Shown here piece by piece: positions 1 through 8,641 of a stretch of 32,602 nt of DNA. The DNA is taken from contig JAGQOZ010000007.1 of NCBI GenBank assembly GCA_020426955.1, positions 1 through 32,602 of the forward strand. The letters run 5' to 3'. The DNA is from Planctomycetales bacterium. GTDB lineage: Bacteria > Planctomycetota > Planctomycetia > Pirellulales > Pirellulaceae. A model generated the notes under the pieces. That model was not told where the DNA came from. It made no database searches and saw only the letters and a program-made list of their open reading frames with translations. How positions within the stretch are numbered: the first letter of the stretch is position 1; the number at the start of each line of letters is the position of its first letter. A program made the translations under genes and the position numbers.

Positions 1-2
1 TG

Positions 3-146
3 AATTCTGCGCGAATCCAGCACGCATTGATCTTGGAATTGGAGCGCCAATCGGTTGCTGTTCAGACTCTGAAACTTGTCCCTGACGTTCATGTCGGCAC
101 AATTTACTTGGCGTCCCGAGAACTACATTCTGCATCATCGGCGTAG
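3..146 (+). CDS. Possible C-terminal tail of a gene entering from the left edge
   Basis: One forward frame stays open from the left edge for 47 codons and ends at TAG 144-146. The peptide has an ordinary globular composition (it contains LILELERQSVAVQTLKLVPD) but I recognise no domain. An open run of this length is not rare by chance, so it may be noise. If real, it is the end of a same-strand gene about 113 bp upstream of the metalloprotease-like gene. Only the upstream sequence can settle it. Confidence 0.25.
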   Translation, partial: NSARIQHALILELERQSVAVQTLKLVPDVHVGTIYLASRELHSASSA

Positions 147-259
147 GTGTTCCGGCGCCGCTGAGGTATTTGATTTGGGCGCAGGATCATTTTGTAGTGT
201 GAAACCGTAAACCATGTAGAATTAAGGTTTGTGCCAGGTTGTAACGGACGGAGAATTCG

Positions 260-1414
260 ATGATGCGGCAATGTGTTTTGGTCTTGATCCTGGTGTTGTT
301 TAGCCAAGTGTCCGCTTGGGCTGGCTTGCAAATCCAGTTTGACTATCAATATGATTCGTTCGGTTTCTTTGATGAACCGGAGCGCCGTGAAGCATTGGAA
401 ATGGCAGCTCGCGTCGTCAACCGATACGTTGACAATTTCGCCGCGATCGAACCAGATGCAGATAACACTTGGGCAACTTTTTTCAACCGGCCTGACGGCA
501 TGGGGTCGTTTATCTTGAACAATGAACCGGTTCCCGAAGACACCATAATTGTCTACGCCGCCGGGATGAACATCACGGGCCGCTTGGCTCAGGCGATTGA
601 TGCTCCGGGACTGCCGACGGGAACAGCCGAATTTGAAGACGCGGTGAATTACCGAGGACAAGTTGGCGCCGGTTCTACTCCAGCCACTGACTATGGGGTC
701 TGGGGCGGCACGATTTCATTCAATAACAATCCCGACGAAGTCCCTTGGTACTATGGCCGGAATCTAACTGGAATTGAACCAGACGAATTTGACTTCATCA
801 CCGTGGCTTCCCACGAACTGATGCATTTACTGGGTATGGGAATTGCCAAATCTTGGCGAGACCAGGTGGATGGTAATCGTCGATTTCAGGGCGAACACGC
901 GGTAGATGTGGGCAGTGCTACCAATCCTGGGCTGACACTGGACTCAGCCGAATCACATTGGGCGCGTGGCACCAAGAGTTGGTGGAATGGGATTCGGCAA
1001 GAAGCGCTACTGGCGCCGGCCATCGCTCCTGGACAGCGCCAAATGCCAACGTTACTGGATCGCGCAGCGATGTTGGATATCGGCTGGGAAGAAGCCTTGC
1101 CTGGCGATGCCAACTTGGATCGCGTCTTTGATTCATCTGACTTGGTTCAAGTCTTTGCGGCGGGCGTCTACGAAACGAACGATCTTGCCGGTTGGCAAGA
1201 CGGGGATTGGAATGACGATGGCGTGTTCGATTCCAGCGACTTGGTAGCGGCACTGCAAATTGGCGAATATGCGGATGCGGCTGCCGTGACTGCGGTTCGT
1301 GCTGTCCCGGAGCCTTGCGGCACAGTTCCGTTTGTCTTGCTGATTGTTCTGTTGGTACGGCGTCAGCGAATTCGGCCGTTCGCTGTGATAGCGCAGCGTC
1401 CGTCATCGGCATAA
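260..1414 (+). CDS. Secreted metalloprotease-like protein with dockerin-like repeats and a PEP-CTERM tail
   Basis: This 384-residue protein starts with a signal peptide (hydrophobic residues 6-20, cleavage likely after AWA). It carries a zinc-protease motif, HELMHLLGMG, with H185, E186 and H189. The position where metzincins have a third His is Ile, but a downstream SHW (H233) could be the third ligand, as in leishmanolysin-like (M8) enzymes; the following LLDRAAMLDIGW also fits that pattern. Residues 282-294 and 314-329 are two dockerin-type calcium-loop repeats (GDANLDRVFDSSDL and GDWNDDGVFDSSDL). The end has VPEP at 349-352, a hydrophobic helix and RRQR, which is the PEP-CTERM sorting layout. 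Known of the family: such tails are processed by exosortase at the envelope. Inferred: an exported, surface-retained protease. The start has GGACGGAG upstream. Substrate and activity are unknown. Confidence 0.85.
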   Translation: MMRQCVLVLILVLFSQVSAWAGLQIQFDYQYDSFGFFDEPERREALEMAARVVNRYVDNFAAIEPDADNTWATFFNRPDGMGSFILNNEPVPEDTIIVYAAGMNITGRLAQAIDAPGLPTGTAEFEDAVNYRGQVGAGSTPATDYGVWGGTISFNNNPDEVPWYYGRNLTGIEPDEFDFITVASHELMHLLGMGIAKSWRDQVDGNRRFQGEHAVDVGSATNPGLTLDSAESHWARGTKSWWNGIRQEALLAPAIAPGQRQMPTLLDRAAMLDIGWEEALPGDANLDRVFDSSDLVQVFAAGVYETNDLAGWQDGDWNDDGVFDSSDLVAALQIGEYADAAAVTAVRAVPEPCGTVPFVLLIVLLVRRQRIRPFAVIAQRPSSA

Positions 1415-1595
1415 CCCAATTCTTTTGCGTTATCTTCTCTAGAGTTAGTCAATTCCGCAGAATTGTTCCTCCATTCAATTGTGTTGCTCAGTGCGATAGA
1501 ATTCGGTTTGAATCACACCGTCCTGCTGAACCGGCGTGGCTTGCGTCGACGACCACTTGGGACGGACGATCATTCACGTAGCGGGAAACAGCAAC

Positions 1596-1601
1596 AGGAA
1601 G
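1596..1601 (+). promoter_or_regulatory. Shine-Dalgarno site that decides the kinase start
   Basis: AGGAAG lies six bases before GTG 1608, in frame with the kinase. The upstream ATG at 1536 has no comparable site, and the 24 residues it would add do not resemble the FHA domain that begins right after the GTG. Confidence 0.6.
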
Positions 1602-1607
1602 AATTGC

Positions 1608-3317
1608 GTGGCATCTTTGTTTGTAATTCAAGGTCCGGATCAAGGGCGGCGGTTCGAACTGAGCGAACCGGAGTATTCGATTGGACGCGATGCGTCAAAT
1701 CAGATCACGCTGCACGACACTGAAGTTTCTCGGCAGCACGCCAAAGTGCGGCAATACAATCAGACGTTCGAATGGATCGACTTGGGCAGTTCCAACGGAT
1801 CGTTTGTCAACAGTTTGCGCACCGATCATCAACCGCTTCGCAGCGGTGATCGTGTTCAAATTGGCCGTACGCTGATGATCTTTACGACAACATCGGCCAG
1901 TGGTGATTCCGCCAGTCGCCGAGACGTTGCGGTGGGAATTTCGGATGCTGTTGACGGTTCGCGAATTGTTCATTCGATTCCACATGAAGAAGGGAGTCAG
2001 TTTTTTCTGGCACCCGACTCCAGTGTTTCACCTTGGCTGGCAAACGCACGCAGCAACCTGCAAATCATGTATCGCACGACTTTGACCGTCAGTCATACTT
2101 TGGATATCGACGAATTACTCGGTCGCATCTTGGAATTGATCTTTGAATGGGTGGAGGCCGATCGAGGCTGCGTGATGTTGCTGAATAAGGACAGTGGCGA
2201 ATTGACGCCGAATGCCTTTCGAGATCGCCATCAGACGACTCGACACGCGCAGCTGCAAATCAGTCAGACCATTTTGGACTACGTTACCAAGAACCAGCAA
2301 GGCGTGCTTACCAGTGACGCGCGTGATGACGGTCGTTGGGATGCCGCAGCCAGTATCGTCAAGTTAGGTGTGCGAGAAGCCATTTGCGTACCGATGCAGG
2401 GTCGATACGGCATTGTGGGCGTGATTTACATTGACACGTATACGTCACCGACCAATCTGCTCAAGTCCAACCCGCAGAATAAATTTTCAGAAGACCATCT
2501 CAAGCTGATGGTGGCGATTGGGCATCAGGCAGCCCTGGCGGTGGAAGACACTTCGTATTATTCGGCCATGTTACAAGCAGAACGTCTGGCCGCGATTGGA
2601 CAAACCATCGCCGGGCTTTCGCATCACGTTAAGAACATCTTGCAAGGCATTCGCGGCGGCAGTTACCTAATTGAAGAAGGTCTCAAGAATGACGACCGTG
2701 AAATCACCACCAAGGGATGGCGCATTGTAGAACGAAATCAAGATCGGATTTCAACGTTGGTTATGGACATGCTGACGTTTAGCAAAGAGCGACAACCCGA
2801 TATGATGCTGGCCGATTGGAACCAAGTTGTCAGTGACGTGGTCGAGCTGATGCGAAGTCGAGCGGAAGAACTACACGTCACATTGAAACTAGAGACTGGC
2901 AACGAGATTCCAGAAATGGTGTTCGATCCCGAAGGAATGCACCGCGTTATTACGAATATCATCACCAACGCCATTGATGCATGTGCCGAGCAACATGAAG
3001 ACGAATCTGGCGAGGTCATCGTCTCGACTGAATGGGATCAGGCCCTTCAGGTGCTTCGAGCGAAAGTGCAAGACAACGGACCGGGGATTGCCGAAGTAGA
3101 CCAAGCCAAGATTTTTACGGCCTTTGAATCCAGTAAGGGAAATCGTGGCACGGGACTAGGGCTTCCCGTCAGCAAAAAGATTGTGGAGGAACACGGCGGG
3201 TTTATCCGAATTAACAGCAAGTTGGGCGAAGGAGCAACATTCGAAATTGAAATTCCCGCTATTCAGGAAGACCCATCACAGACCATGGAAATGCCGAGTT
3301 CGCCTTCGACGCACTAA
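1608..3317 (+). CDS. FHA-GAF sensor histidine kinase
   Basis: From GTG 1608 this is a 569-residue soluble kinase. Residues 1-95 form an FHA domain with SIGRD (about 24-28), SRQH (41-44) and GSSNGSF (60-66), the phosphothreonine-binding loops. Residues 160-310 look like a GAF domain. Residues 320-550 are the kinase core: H-box LSHHVKN with phospho-acceptor H339, N-box around N454, G1 box DNGPGI at 489-494 and G2 box GTGLGL at 514-519. There is no membrane segment, so it acts in the cytosol. No response regulator gene lies next to it, making it an orphan. Known of the families: FHA reads phosphothreonine, GAF binds small ligands or dimerises. Inferred: it links Ser/Thr kinase signalling to a His-Asp relay. 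An ATG at 1536 would add 24 residues but lacks a ribosome site. It converges with the next gene across 21 bp. Confidence 0.88.
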   Translation: MASLFVIQGPDQGRRFELSEPEYSIGRDASNQITLHDTEVSRQHAKVRQYNQTFEWIDLGSSNGSFVNSLRTDHQPLRSGDRVQIGRTLMIFTTTSASGDSASRRDVAVGISDAVDGSRIVHSIPHEEGSQFFLAPDSSVSPWLANARSNLQIMYRTTLTVSHTLDIDELLGRILELIFEWVEADRGCVMLLNKDSGELTPNAFRDRHQTTRHAQLQISQTILDYVTKNQQGVLTSDARDDGRWDAAASIVKLGVREAICVPMQGRYGIVGVIYIDTYTSPTNLLKSNPQNKFSEDHLKLMVAIGHQAALAVEDTSYYSAMLQAERLAAIGQTIAGLSHHVKNILQGIRGGSYLIEEGLKNDDREITTKGWRIVERNQDRISTLVMDMLTFSKERQPDMMLADWNQVVSDVVELMRSRAEELHVTLKLETGNEIPEMVFDPEGMHRVITNIITNAIDACAEQHEDESGEVIVSTEWDQALQVLRAKVQDNGPGIAEVDQAKIFTAFESSKGNRGTGLGLPVSKKIVEEHGGFIRINSKLGEGATFEIEIPAIQEDPSQTMEMPSSPSTH

Positions 3318-3338
3318 CGATAGTCCGTCCAGAACTGA

Positions 3339-4499
3339 TCATTCCTGAGCCGGCGCTTCGTCTGCGGCGTTTTCTGTTGTCTCCAGCTGGGCGCCAGGAA
3401 TTCCTAGCACGCGACGACGATCTTCACGGTCGAAATAGACGTCATCTGTTTCGGTTTGATCCACGTGCCAACGCAATAACAAGTAGACCGCAGCAAAACC
3501 GACCAGAAAAAAACTGTTCGCGAAGGACCTGGGCAAGATCTGGACGACACCAGTCCAAATGCTTCGAGCGACGAGGCTGATTCGCAGTACCGTCGTCGAA
3601 TCACTGCCTTCCACTGCCAGCGAACTTTGACGTTCCAGCGACAGGTTGCCAATCGTTTGGGCCACCGCTAGCTGACAAACTGTTTCACTTGTCCAGTCAA
3701 CGAACGCCCACCAGAATAATCCCATTGTCAACATGAGTGCTACGTACATTAAATAGTGAGCTGGACGTTGGAATACATAGGAATAAGCTCGGCTGACTGC
3801 GTCAAAACAATCCGTCCCTTCCGCCGCGATGGCCGCCCACATCAACGGCCAGCCCAAGGCCACACCCAGCAGAAGTATCAACTGAACGAAGACCAGCAAT
3901 AGAACGACGCCCCAGCCAAATCCCACGACGACTGCTCCGGCGTTTGTCTTCAACAGCCAATGCGCCAGCCACAGTGGCACCGCCAATAGTGCCGTGCACA
4001 GCAGCGGTAACAAAATGGCAAACAACAGGCTGCGCCAACGTAGTGACATGAATTGCAACGCCGGTCGCCAGGACAGTTGTTCATCAACCGCCAGTCGTAC
4101 GACTGCAATTCGCAGCACCGTGCCGCCAAAGATGGCCCAAGTAAGCAAGCAGGCGAACCAGCCAGAAGCGACATAAGCGAATTCGCCGACCGCAATGTTC
4201 CGGATGGCCATCGTGTCTTGGACAACGTCCGGAGCCAGAAGCTGCAGTTGGTGTAATTCGAAACTGTCCACTGGACGAGTTCGAAACCATTCCAGTGGGC
4301 TGGCGACAGTTCGTTCAACAGGATTGGTTGGCGAAAAAATAGCTTCAGCCGCAACCCAAGCACTGGAAGAAAGCAACATTGCCATCAGAACCAGGAACAC
4401 GCACAGCGGCTGCGCTGCAATACGAATCGTTCGCAGCAACAACGCGCCGGGAAACACATCCCGCCAAAAAAAACGACTTACCTGTTCCGGATCCGACAT
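3339..4499 (-). CDS. Multi-pass membrane protein of unknown function
   Basis: A 386-residue integral membrane protein if started at ATG 4499, where GGGAGAG sits just upstream; a start at 4532 would add 11 residues with no better site. I see about six or seven hydrophobic segments: residues 31-51, one around the WFACLLTWAIFGG segment, a pair before and after HWLLKTNAGAVVV, one near LMYVALMLTMGLFWW and a last one near FFLVGFAAVYLLL. The C-terminal tail of about 45 residues is charged and soluble (contains DDVYFDREDRRRVLG). I recognise no domain. It follows dnaB on the same strand with 85 bp between, so co-transcription is possible but a functional link is not implied. Confidence 0.8.
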   Translation of the reverse strand: MSDPEQVSRFFWRDVFPGALLLRTIRIAAQPLCVFLVLMAMLLSSSAWVAAEAIFSPTNPVERTVASPLEWFRTRPVDSFELHQLQLLAPDVVQDTMAIRNIAVGEFAYVASGWFACLLTWAIFGGTVLRIAVVRLAVDEQLSWRPALQFMSLRWRSLLFAILLPLLCTALLAVPLWLAHWLLKTNAGAVVVGFGWGVVLLLVFVQLILLLGVALGWPLMWAAIAAEGTDCFDAVSRAYSYVFQRPAHYLMYVALMLTMGLFWWAFVDWTSETVCQLAVAQTIGNLSLERQSSLAVEGSDSTTVLRISLVARSIWTGVVQILPRSFANSFFLVGFAAVYLLLRWHVDQTETDDVYFDREDRRRVLGIPGAQLETTENAADEAPAQE

Positions 4500-4583
4500 G
4501 CTCTCCCTCGCGCCGCCGCGTTTTTCCAACACATGGGCCCGATTGTAACAGACAACCGTGGCGACGCGAGAGCGTGTTGGGAA

Positions 4584-6014
4584 CTAAAAATCGGCGTTGA
4601 AGCGTTCAAATTCGTCGTAGTGTTGCGGAGCAGGATTGGCGAACCGAGTGAACTCTTTGCGCCAGACTAATTCCACTTCGCCAATGGGACCATTTCGCTG
4701 TTTGGCGATAATGATCTCAGCTTGGCCAGCGAATTGTTCTCGTTCATCACCCGAACGATAATACTCTTCGCGATGCACAAACATCACCACGTCGGCATCC
4801 TGCTCGATCGCACCTGATTCACGCAAATGACTCAAACGAGGACGATTTTCTTTGGAGGCTTCCGCCTGGCGATTCAACTGCGCGAGACATAAGACAGGCA
4901 CATCGATTTCTCGAGCCATTCCTTTCAGGCGCCGAGCCATCTTGGCGACTTGTTCTTGCCGAGGATCCGACGAATTGTCTGGTTCAATCAGCTGTAAGTA
5001 GTCAATCACGATCAGGCCAATGTTGCCTTCTCGGCGTTTGATACGACGCGCCGCCGCTGCAATTTCGCTAACGGTCCTACTGGGCGAATCATCCACATAC
5101 AGCGGTGCATCGCTCATTTCGGCCGCCGTTTCCACCAGTCGCTTGCGATCTTCGTTCGATATCGTTCCATTCCGCAGGCGCGAACCATTCACTTCGGCCA
5201 CGGAGCACAACATTCGGTCCGCCAATTCAATAGCCGCCATTTCCAAACTGATAAATAGCACGGGCTGGCGTTCACGCAGGACCACGTTTTCCGCAATGTT
5301 CATGGCCAACGCGGTTTTTCCCATACTAGGTCGAGCGGCCAAGATGACCAATTCCGAACCATGCAGACCGCCCGTCATGTTGTCGAATTCGACAAAGCCC
5401 GTTTCCACGCCGCCCGCCAGATGTTCACCCTTCAAACGAGCGTCGATTCGCTCCATGGCAGAATGCAGCATCGATCGCATGTCGTGCACCGCAGTTGAAT
5501 TACCTCGTTCCAAAATCGAAAAAATCCGCTGTTCCGCTCGGCTCAGCAGCGCTGTGGCGTCATCTTCCGATTCGTACGCTTCTTTCAAAATTTCGGTGCT
5601 GGAGTTGATCAACGCTCGGCATGTGGAATCTTGCCGCACGATGTGTGCGTAGTGTTCGGCATGAGCGGCCGTGGCAACGGAATTTCCAATTTCCGCCAGG
5701 TAGCTCAGCCCGCCAATGCGATCAATGTCACCGCTGCGTTTCATTTCATCCACAAGCAGCGTGACGTCAATCTTCTTGCCCGCGTCATGCATCTTCAGCA
5801 TTTGCGTGAACAGAATTTTGTGGGCTTCATCGTAGAAATCGTCAGGGCGAAGGATCATTACCACTTCGTCACAAACGTCGGGGCGCAGCAGAATGCTGCC
5901 CAAGACTGCCATTTCCGCTTCGATGTTGCACGGTGGCTTACGATCCAAAATATTATGAATCGAATCGTCGTCTTTCCGCCGTCGTGGCGAATCAACTCGC
6001 TTCGTCCTGGCCAT
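4584..6014 (-). CDS. dnaB: Replicative DNA helicase DnaB
   Basis: A 476-residue protein of normal length for DnaB, the hexameric helicase that unwinds DNA at the replication fork using ATP. The N-terminal primase-interacting domain covers about residues 24-130 (NIEAEMAVLGSILL at 30-43). The RecA-like domain has Walker A RPSMGKT at 228-234, the catalytic Glu in SLEM at 257, Walker B IVIDYLQL at 335-342, the LAQLNR motif near 378 and AKQRNGP at 437-443 holding the arginine finger. There is no intein or insertion. The start is supported by AAGGAGGG about 6 bases upstream. The first 20 residues are basic and look like a species-specific extension. No replication genes surround it. Confidence 0.97.
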   Translation of the reverse strand: MARTKRVDSPRRRKDDDSIHNILDRKPPCNIEAEMAVLGSILLRPDVCDEVVMILRPDDFYDEAHKILFTQMLKMHDAGKKIDVTLLVDEMKRSGDIDRIGGLSYLAEIGNSVATAAHAEHYAHIVRQDSTCRALINSSTEILKEAYESEDDATALLSRAEQRIFSILERGNSTAVHDMRSMLHSAMERIDARLKGEHLAGGVETGFVEFDNMTGGLHGSELVILAARPSMGKTALAMNIAENVVLRERQPVLFISLEMAAIELADRMLCSVAEVNGSRLRNGTISNEDRKRLVETAAEMSDAPLYVDDSPSRTVSEIAAAARRIKRREGNIGLIVIDYLQLIEPDNSSDPRQEQVAKMARRLKGMAREIDVPVLCLAQLNRQAEASKENRPRLSHLRESGAIEQDADVVMFVHREEYYRSGDEREQFAGQAEIIIAKQRNGPIGEVELVWRKEFTRFANPAPQHYDEFERFNADF

Positions 6015-6233
6015 CTATTGCCCTCCTTGTATCCAGTTGCCGAATTTACAATATCAGCACACCGAAACGAAACCTAACAGTCAATCGCATTCACTGCGAC
6101 CGAGGGTAATCTTAACGATGCCAAGATTGGCGACAAGCCAGTGGAAAACTTTTGTTCGAACCGATTCTTTTCCCAGGCAAGCGACGGTGGTCTAACTAAC
6201 ATCACGATTCGAATGAATCGATTTGGATTGCGT

Positions 6234-7073
6234 TCAGACGAACCAATTTTCGCAAACGCTTCGGCCCCATCGTCCTGCCGCCAAAACCAATCCAACAAGT
6301 CCTATGGCATAGAACGCACTCGGTTCAGGCACGGCTGAGACCGATGCAATGGCCGTGATGTCAAAGTTGACTCCGTCAACGGAGATGCCCGATTCCGTAT
6401 CGATAAACATGCCACCCGTCAACGCTTGACTCCAATTGGTAACTGGCCCCAATGCTGGTGTGCGTTCCAAAGCCAATTGATCCGACAACGCAAACGAAGA
6501 ATTCGGTACAAGCTCCAGCAGCCCCGACTTGACCTCGGTTGGTCCCAAAATAAACCAGACGCCTGATAGGGTTGGCGGAAAATTCACGCTGTTCGGTCCC
6601 GATACTTCGGCGGTAGTTGGAGTGATTGATGAAGGCACTACGCTATCCGATGTACTTGCCAGGCTGACCGGGAACGAATTGACCGCTACGCTGATCAAGA
6701 ATTCCTTGGATTCCGAATCGTATTCTGCCGGAATTTCAGGCATTCCAGGCGTACAACCGTTTAGGTCACACACCGGTGGAACGGCGGGAACTGCGGGCAC
6801 TACCACAACCTGCTGAGTAATGTTGACCGAATGAACCGTTGCGAAGCCGTTGTGTAAATTCGTCGAGTAATTGACTTGGCCTGTATCTGTATCCAGCGAA
6901 CCATTTACCAGCGGCATCCCTGATTTTTCGGCCAACAATGTGCCAGGCGAACCACTGGTGTCTACGCCAATTGTGTAGCGTAATCCGTTGGTGGGAACCG
7001 AAACAACCAAACCTGCATCGGAAACAGAAACGCACTGCAATACCACGAATGCGGCAATCAAGAAGCGAGCCAT
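6234..7073 (-). CDS. Secreted PEP-CTERM protein of unknown function
   Basis: From ATG 7073 this is a 279-residue exported protein. GAGGG lies before that ATG and the protein then begins directly with a clean signal peptide (MARFLIAAFVVLQCVSVSDA); the longer reading from 7112 would bury the signal sequence. The body is rich in Ser, Thr, Val and Pro and looks like beta-sheet. There is a short Pro-rich segment with a CDLNGC pair. The last 32 residues have VPEP, a hydrophobic stretch and an Arg-containing tail, which is the PEP-CTERM signal, although the basic cluster is weak (GRWGR) and followed by a further eight residues. Inferred role: an exported envelope or matrix protein. I recognise no catalytic domain. 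It sits downstream of dnaB's promoter region on the same strand with its own start. Confidence 0.8.
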   Translation of the reverse strand: MARFLIAAFVVLQCVSVSDAGLVVSVPTNGLRYTIGVDTSGSPGTLLAEKSGMPLVNGSLDTDTGQVNYSTNLHNGFATVHSVNITQQVVVVPAVPAVPPVCDLNGCTPGMPEIPAEYDSESKEFLISVAVNSFPVSLASTSDSVVPSSITPTTAEVSGPNSVNFPPTLSGVWFILGPTEVKSGLLELVPNSSFALSDQLALERTPALGPVTNWSQALTGGMFIDTESGISVDGVNFDITAIASVSAVPEPSAFYAIGLVGLVLAAGRWGRSVCENWFV

Positions 7074-7209
7074 CCTAACCCTCGTAACAATCCGATTTTC
7101 TACTGGGAGCAACCTCTAACGTTTGGGGAAAATATAACGCCTCACCTAATCTGGTCAACCATCCCAGTTTCGCTTTTTTGCACTCTTCGTCAGAATGCGA
7201 TCGGCGTGC

Positions 7210-8217
7210 TCACGGTTCGAATTCCCAGAGCTGTGTTTTTGAAAAATCGTTCCATCGCTGATTCAGTTCGTCATGTTCCAAGGCACCCGCGTGCACATAA
7301 AGCCTATACGAAAGTCTTAGCGGCGAATCTTGGGTGACTTGAATTTCCTTTTGCAATGTCAAGCAAGTTCCCATCCAGCCATCTTGGCGGACATGAAACG
7401 GAGTCGGGTGTCCAGGGTTCCCAGGATGGTCCATTAACAGGATGCCTCCGTTTTGATTTTCCGCAACCGGGCCAGAATAGTCACACCATCTGGCGGGCTT
7501 GCGAAAACAACCGTTCGGTCCTATTTCGTCCACATTGCCTTCGGAATTTCGAATCATTCCGCCTCCGTCGTGAACGCCGATCGACTTGGCCATCCGCACT
7601 CCTAGCAATCCAAAAGCCGTGCTTCCCAATGTTACCGGATCCTCGGACGCGGATCGTAGATCCAGTTGAATTGTGATTAGCGATTCCTGGTTGCCAACAG
7701 ACTGGACTTGGATACGCCGGCGTTCGATCAGCAGCGTTTGTCCAGCCGCGATCCAGTGGTTTTCGCAGACCATGGCCGAAGTTTCGCCCGTATCGTCATA
7801 CCGGATGACCTTTCGATGCAGAATCTGCGAATCGGATCGATCGGCCCAAAACGAATGGCCATTGACATTGTCATGGGAAATCCAAACAGAATTGTGATGG
7901 CTATGCGTGATCGGGTCATGCGGATGTCCCATGCGAGTATACGACCGACCTGTGGGGCCGTTGATGGGAAACAAGAACGGACGCCGCAAGGTTGCTCCGA
8001 AGTGATACCGAGTCAACTCGACGCCGTGCGTTTGAAAAGACGCTTGGTCATACGGCAGTGGAATCACCTGCATCGCCGGAACCGGTTTTGCGTTCGGCAA
8101 GGGAGCATCGCCGTTCGCACCGCCGCAAATCCAACAAACAAGCAACCACGTCCAGATTGACCGAAAATGCGACCCTGTAAGCACCACTTCGACTCCACCA
8201 TGCATACGAAACGTCAT
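7210..8217 (-). CDS. DUF6807 (PmoA-like) family exported protein
   Basis: A 335-residue protein if started at ATG 8217. The core matches the DUF6807/PmoA-like family as I remember it: a PFLFPINGPTG segment at about 80-90, MGHPHDPITHSHHNS at about 96-110, HSFWADRS just after, and the C-terminal GWMGTC followed by SYRLYVHAG. The N-terminus has a membrane-spanning or signal stretch (SIWTWLLVCWICGG). Planctomycetes carry many copies of this family, often near sugar-catabolism genes, and the fold is probably a carbohydrate-binding or mutarotase-like beta-sandwich; no reaction is established. The frame stays open to 8433, but that extension runs into the repeat element at 8351-8563, so I prefer a start downstream of it. 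No clear ribosome site decides between 8217 and 8262. Confidence 0.8.
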   Translation of the reverse strand: MTFRMHGGVEVVLTGSHFRSIWTWLLVCWICGGANGDAPLPNAKPVPAMQVIPLPYDQASFQTHGVELTRYHFGATLRRPFLFPINGPTGRSYTRMGHPHDPITHSHHNSVWISHDNVNGHSFWADRSDSQILHRKVIRYDDTGETSAMVCENHWIAAGQTLLIERRRIQVQSVGNQESLITIQLDLRSASEDPVTLGSTAFGLLGVRMAKSIGVHDGGGMIRNSEGNVDEIGPNGCFRKPARWCDYSGPVAENQNGGILLMDHPGNPGHPTPFHVRQDGWMGTCLTLQKEIQVTQDSPLRLSYRLYVHAGALEHDELNQRWNDFSKTQLWEFEP

Positions 8218-8350
8218 TGTGTCATTGCGGCGTTTCAATATCCGCAACTTGATTCGACGCATCGTACCACAGACGCATGCGAAATGCCTTCGGCGAACAA
8301 ACCGCTTGGCCTGCGGTGTCGTTCGGTCCTGTCTGACCCGCAGTCGATAG

Positions 8351-8563
8351 GTTTTGAAATTGCAAAATAAATTGCAGAAGTAGCCCGACACGTAAGTCAC
8401 AGAGAATTGAATGTTTCGCAGTCCCTCGCCCATGCGTTTTGAAGTTGCGCATTTTCATAGCCCGAAACGTAAGTGGGGGGAAACTGAGCGCTTCTGCAGT
8501 CCCTCGTTGACACTTCGGGCTAGGAAATTCCGCCGGAAAAACGCGACTGCGCAACTTCAAAAC
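8351..8563. repeat. Compound inverted and direct repeat element (REP/MITE-like)
   Basis: Two direct units lie at 8351-8428 and 8436-8506. Each starts GTTTTGAARTTGC, continues to TAGCCCGAMACGTAAGT (8381-8397 and 8458-8474) and ends GCAGTCCCTCG (8418-8428 and 8496-8506). A third, inverted unit shares the second copy of GCAGTCCCTCG, continues to CACTTCGGGCTA (8511-8522) and ends TGCGCAACTTCAAAAC (8548-8563), the exact 16-base inverse of 8436-8451. Positions 8458-8522 are themselves an imperfect palindrome centred on AGCGCT. There is no coding content. The layout resembles a REP or MITE element; copies elsewhere in the genome would be expected but cannot be seen here. Confidence 0.75.
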
Positions 8564-8641
8564 CGGCAGGCGTTGGTGCCATGTCGATAAAATGGGCTGG
8601 GCCTATCGGTTACGGGGCCAGTGAAAATTCACGAATCTGCG

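Noticed and set aside
104-661. 185-residue open frame on the minus strand
   Set aside because: It overlaps the metalloprotease-like gene, is Arg/His/Ser-rich and low in recognisable structure, and has no ribosome site; a shadow of the coding strand.
836-870. Classical metzincin motif HExxHxxGxxH
   Set aside because: The eleventh position is Ile rather than His or Asp, so the standard metzincin site is incomplete; a leishmanolysin-like arrangement fits better.
918-1412. 164-residue minus-strand frame
   Set aside because: Antisense to the dockerin/PEP-CTERM part of the first gene, with Arg/Pro/His-rich composition typical of a shadow frame.
5020-5652. 210-residue plus-strand frame
   Set aside because: Lies wholly antisense to dnaB, whose motifs leave no doubt; composition is Ser/Arg-rich.
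7213-7228. GGTTCGAATTCC, like a tRNA T-loop
   Set aside because: It lies at the 3' end of the DUF6807 gene, and no acceptor, D or anticodon arms can be built around it.
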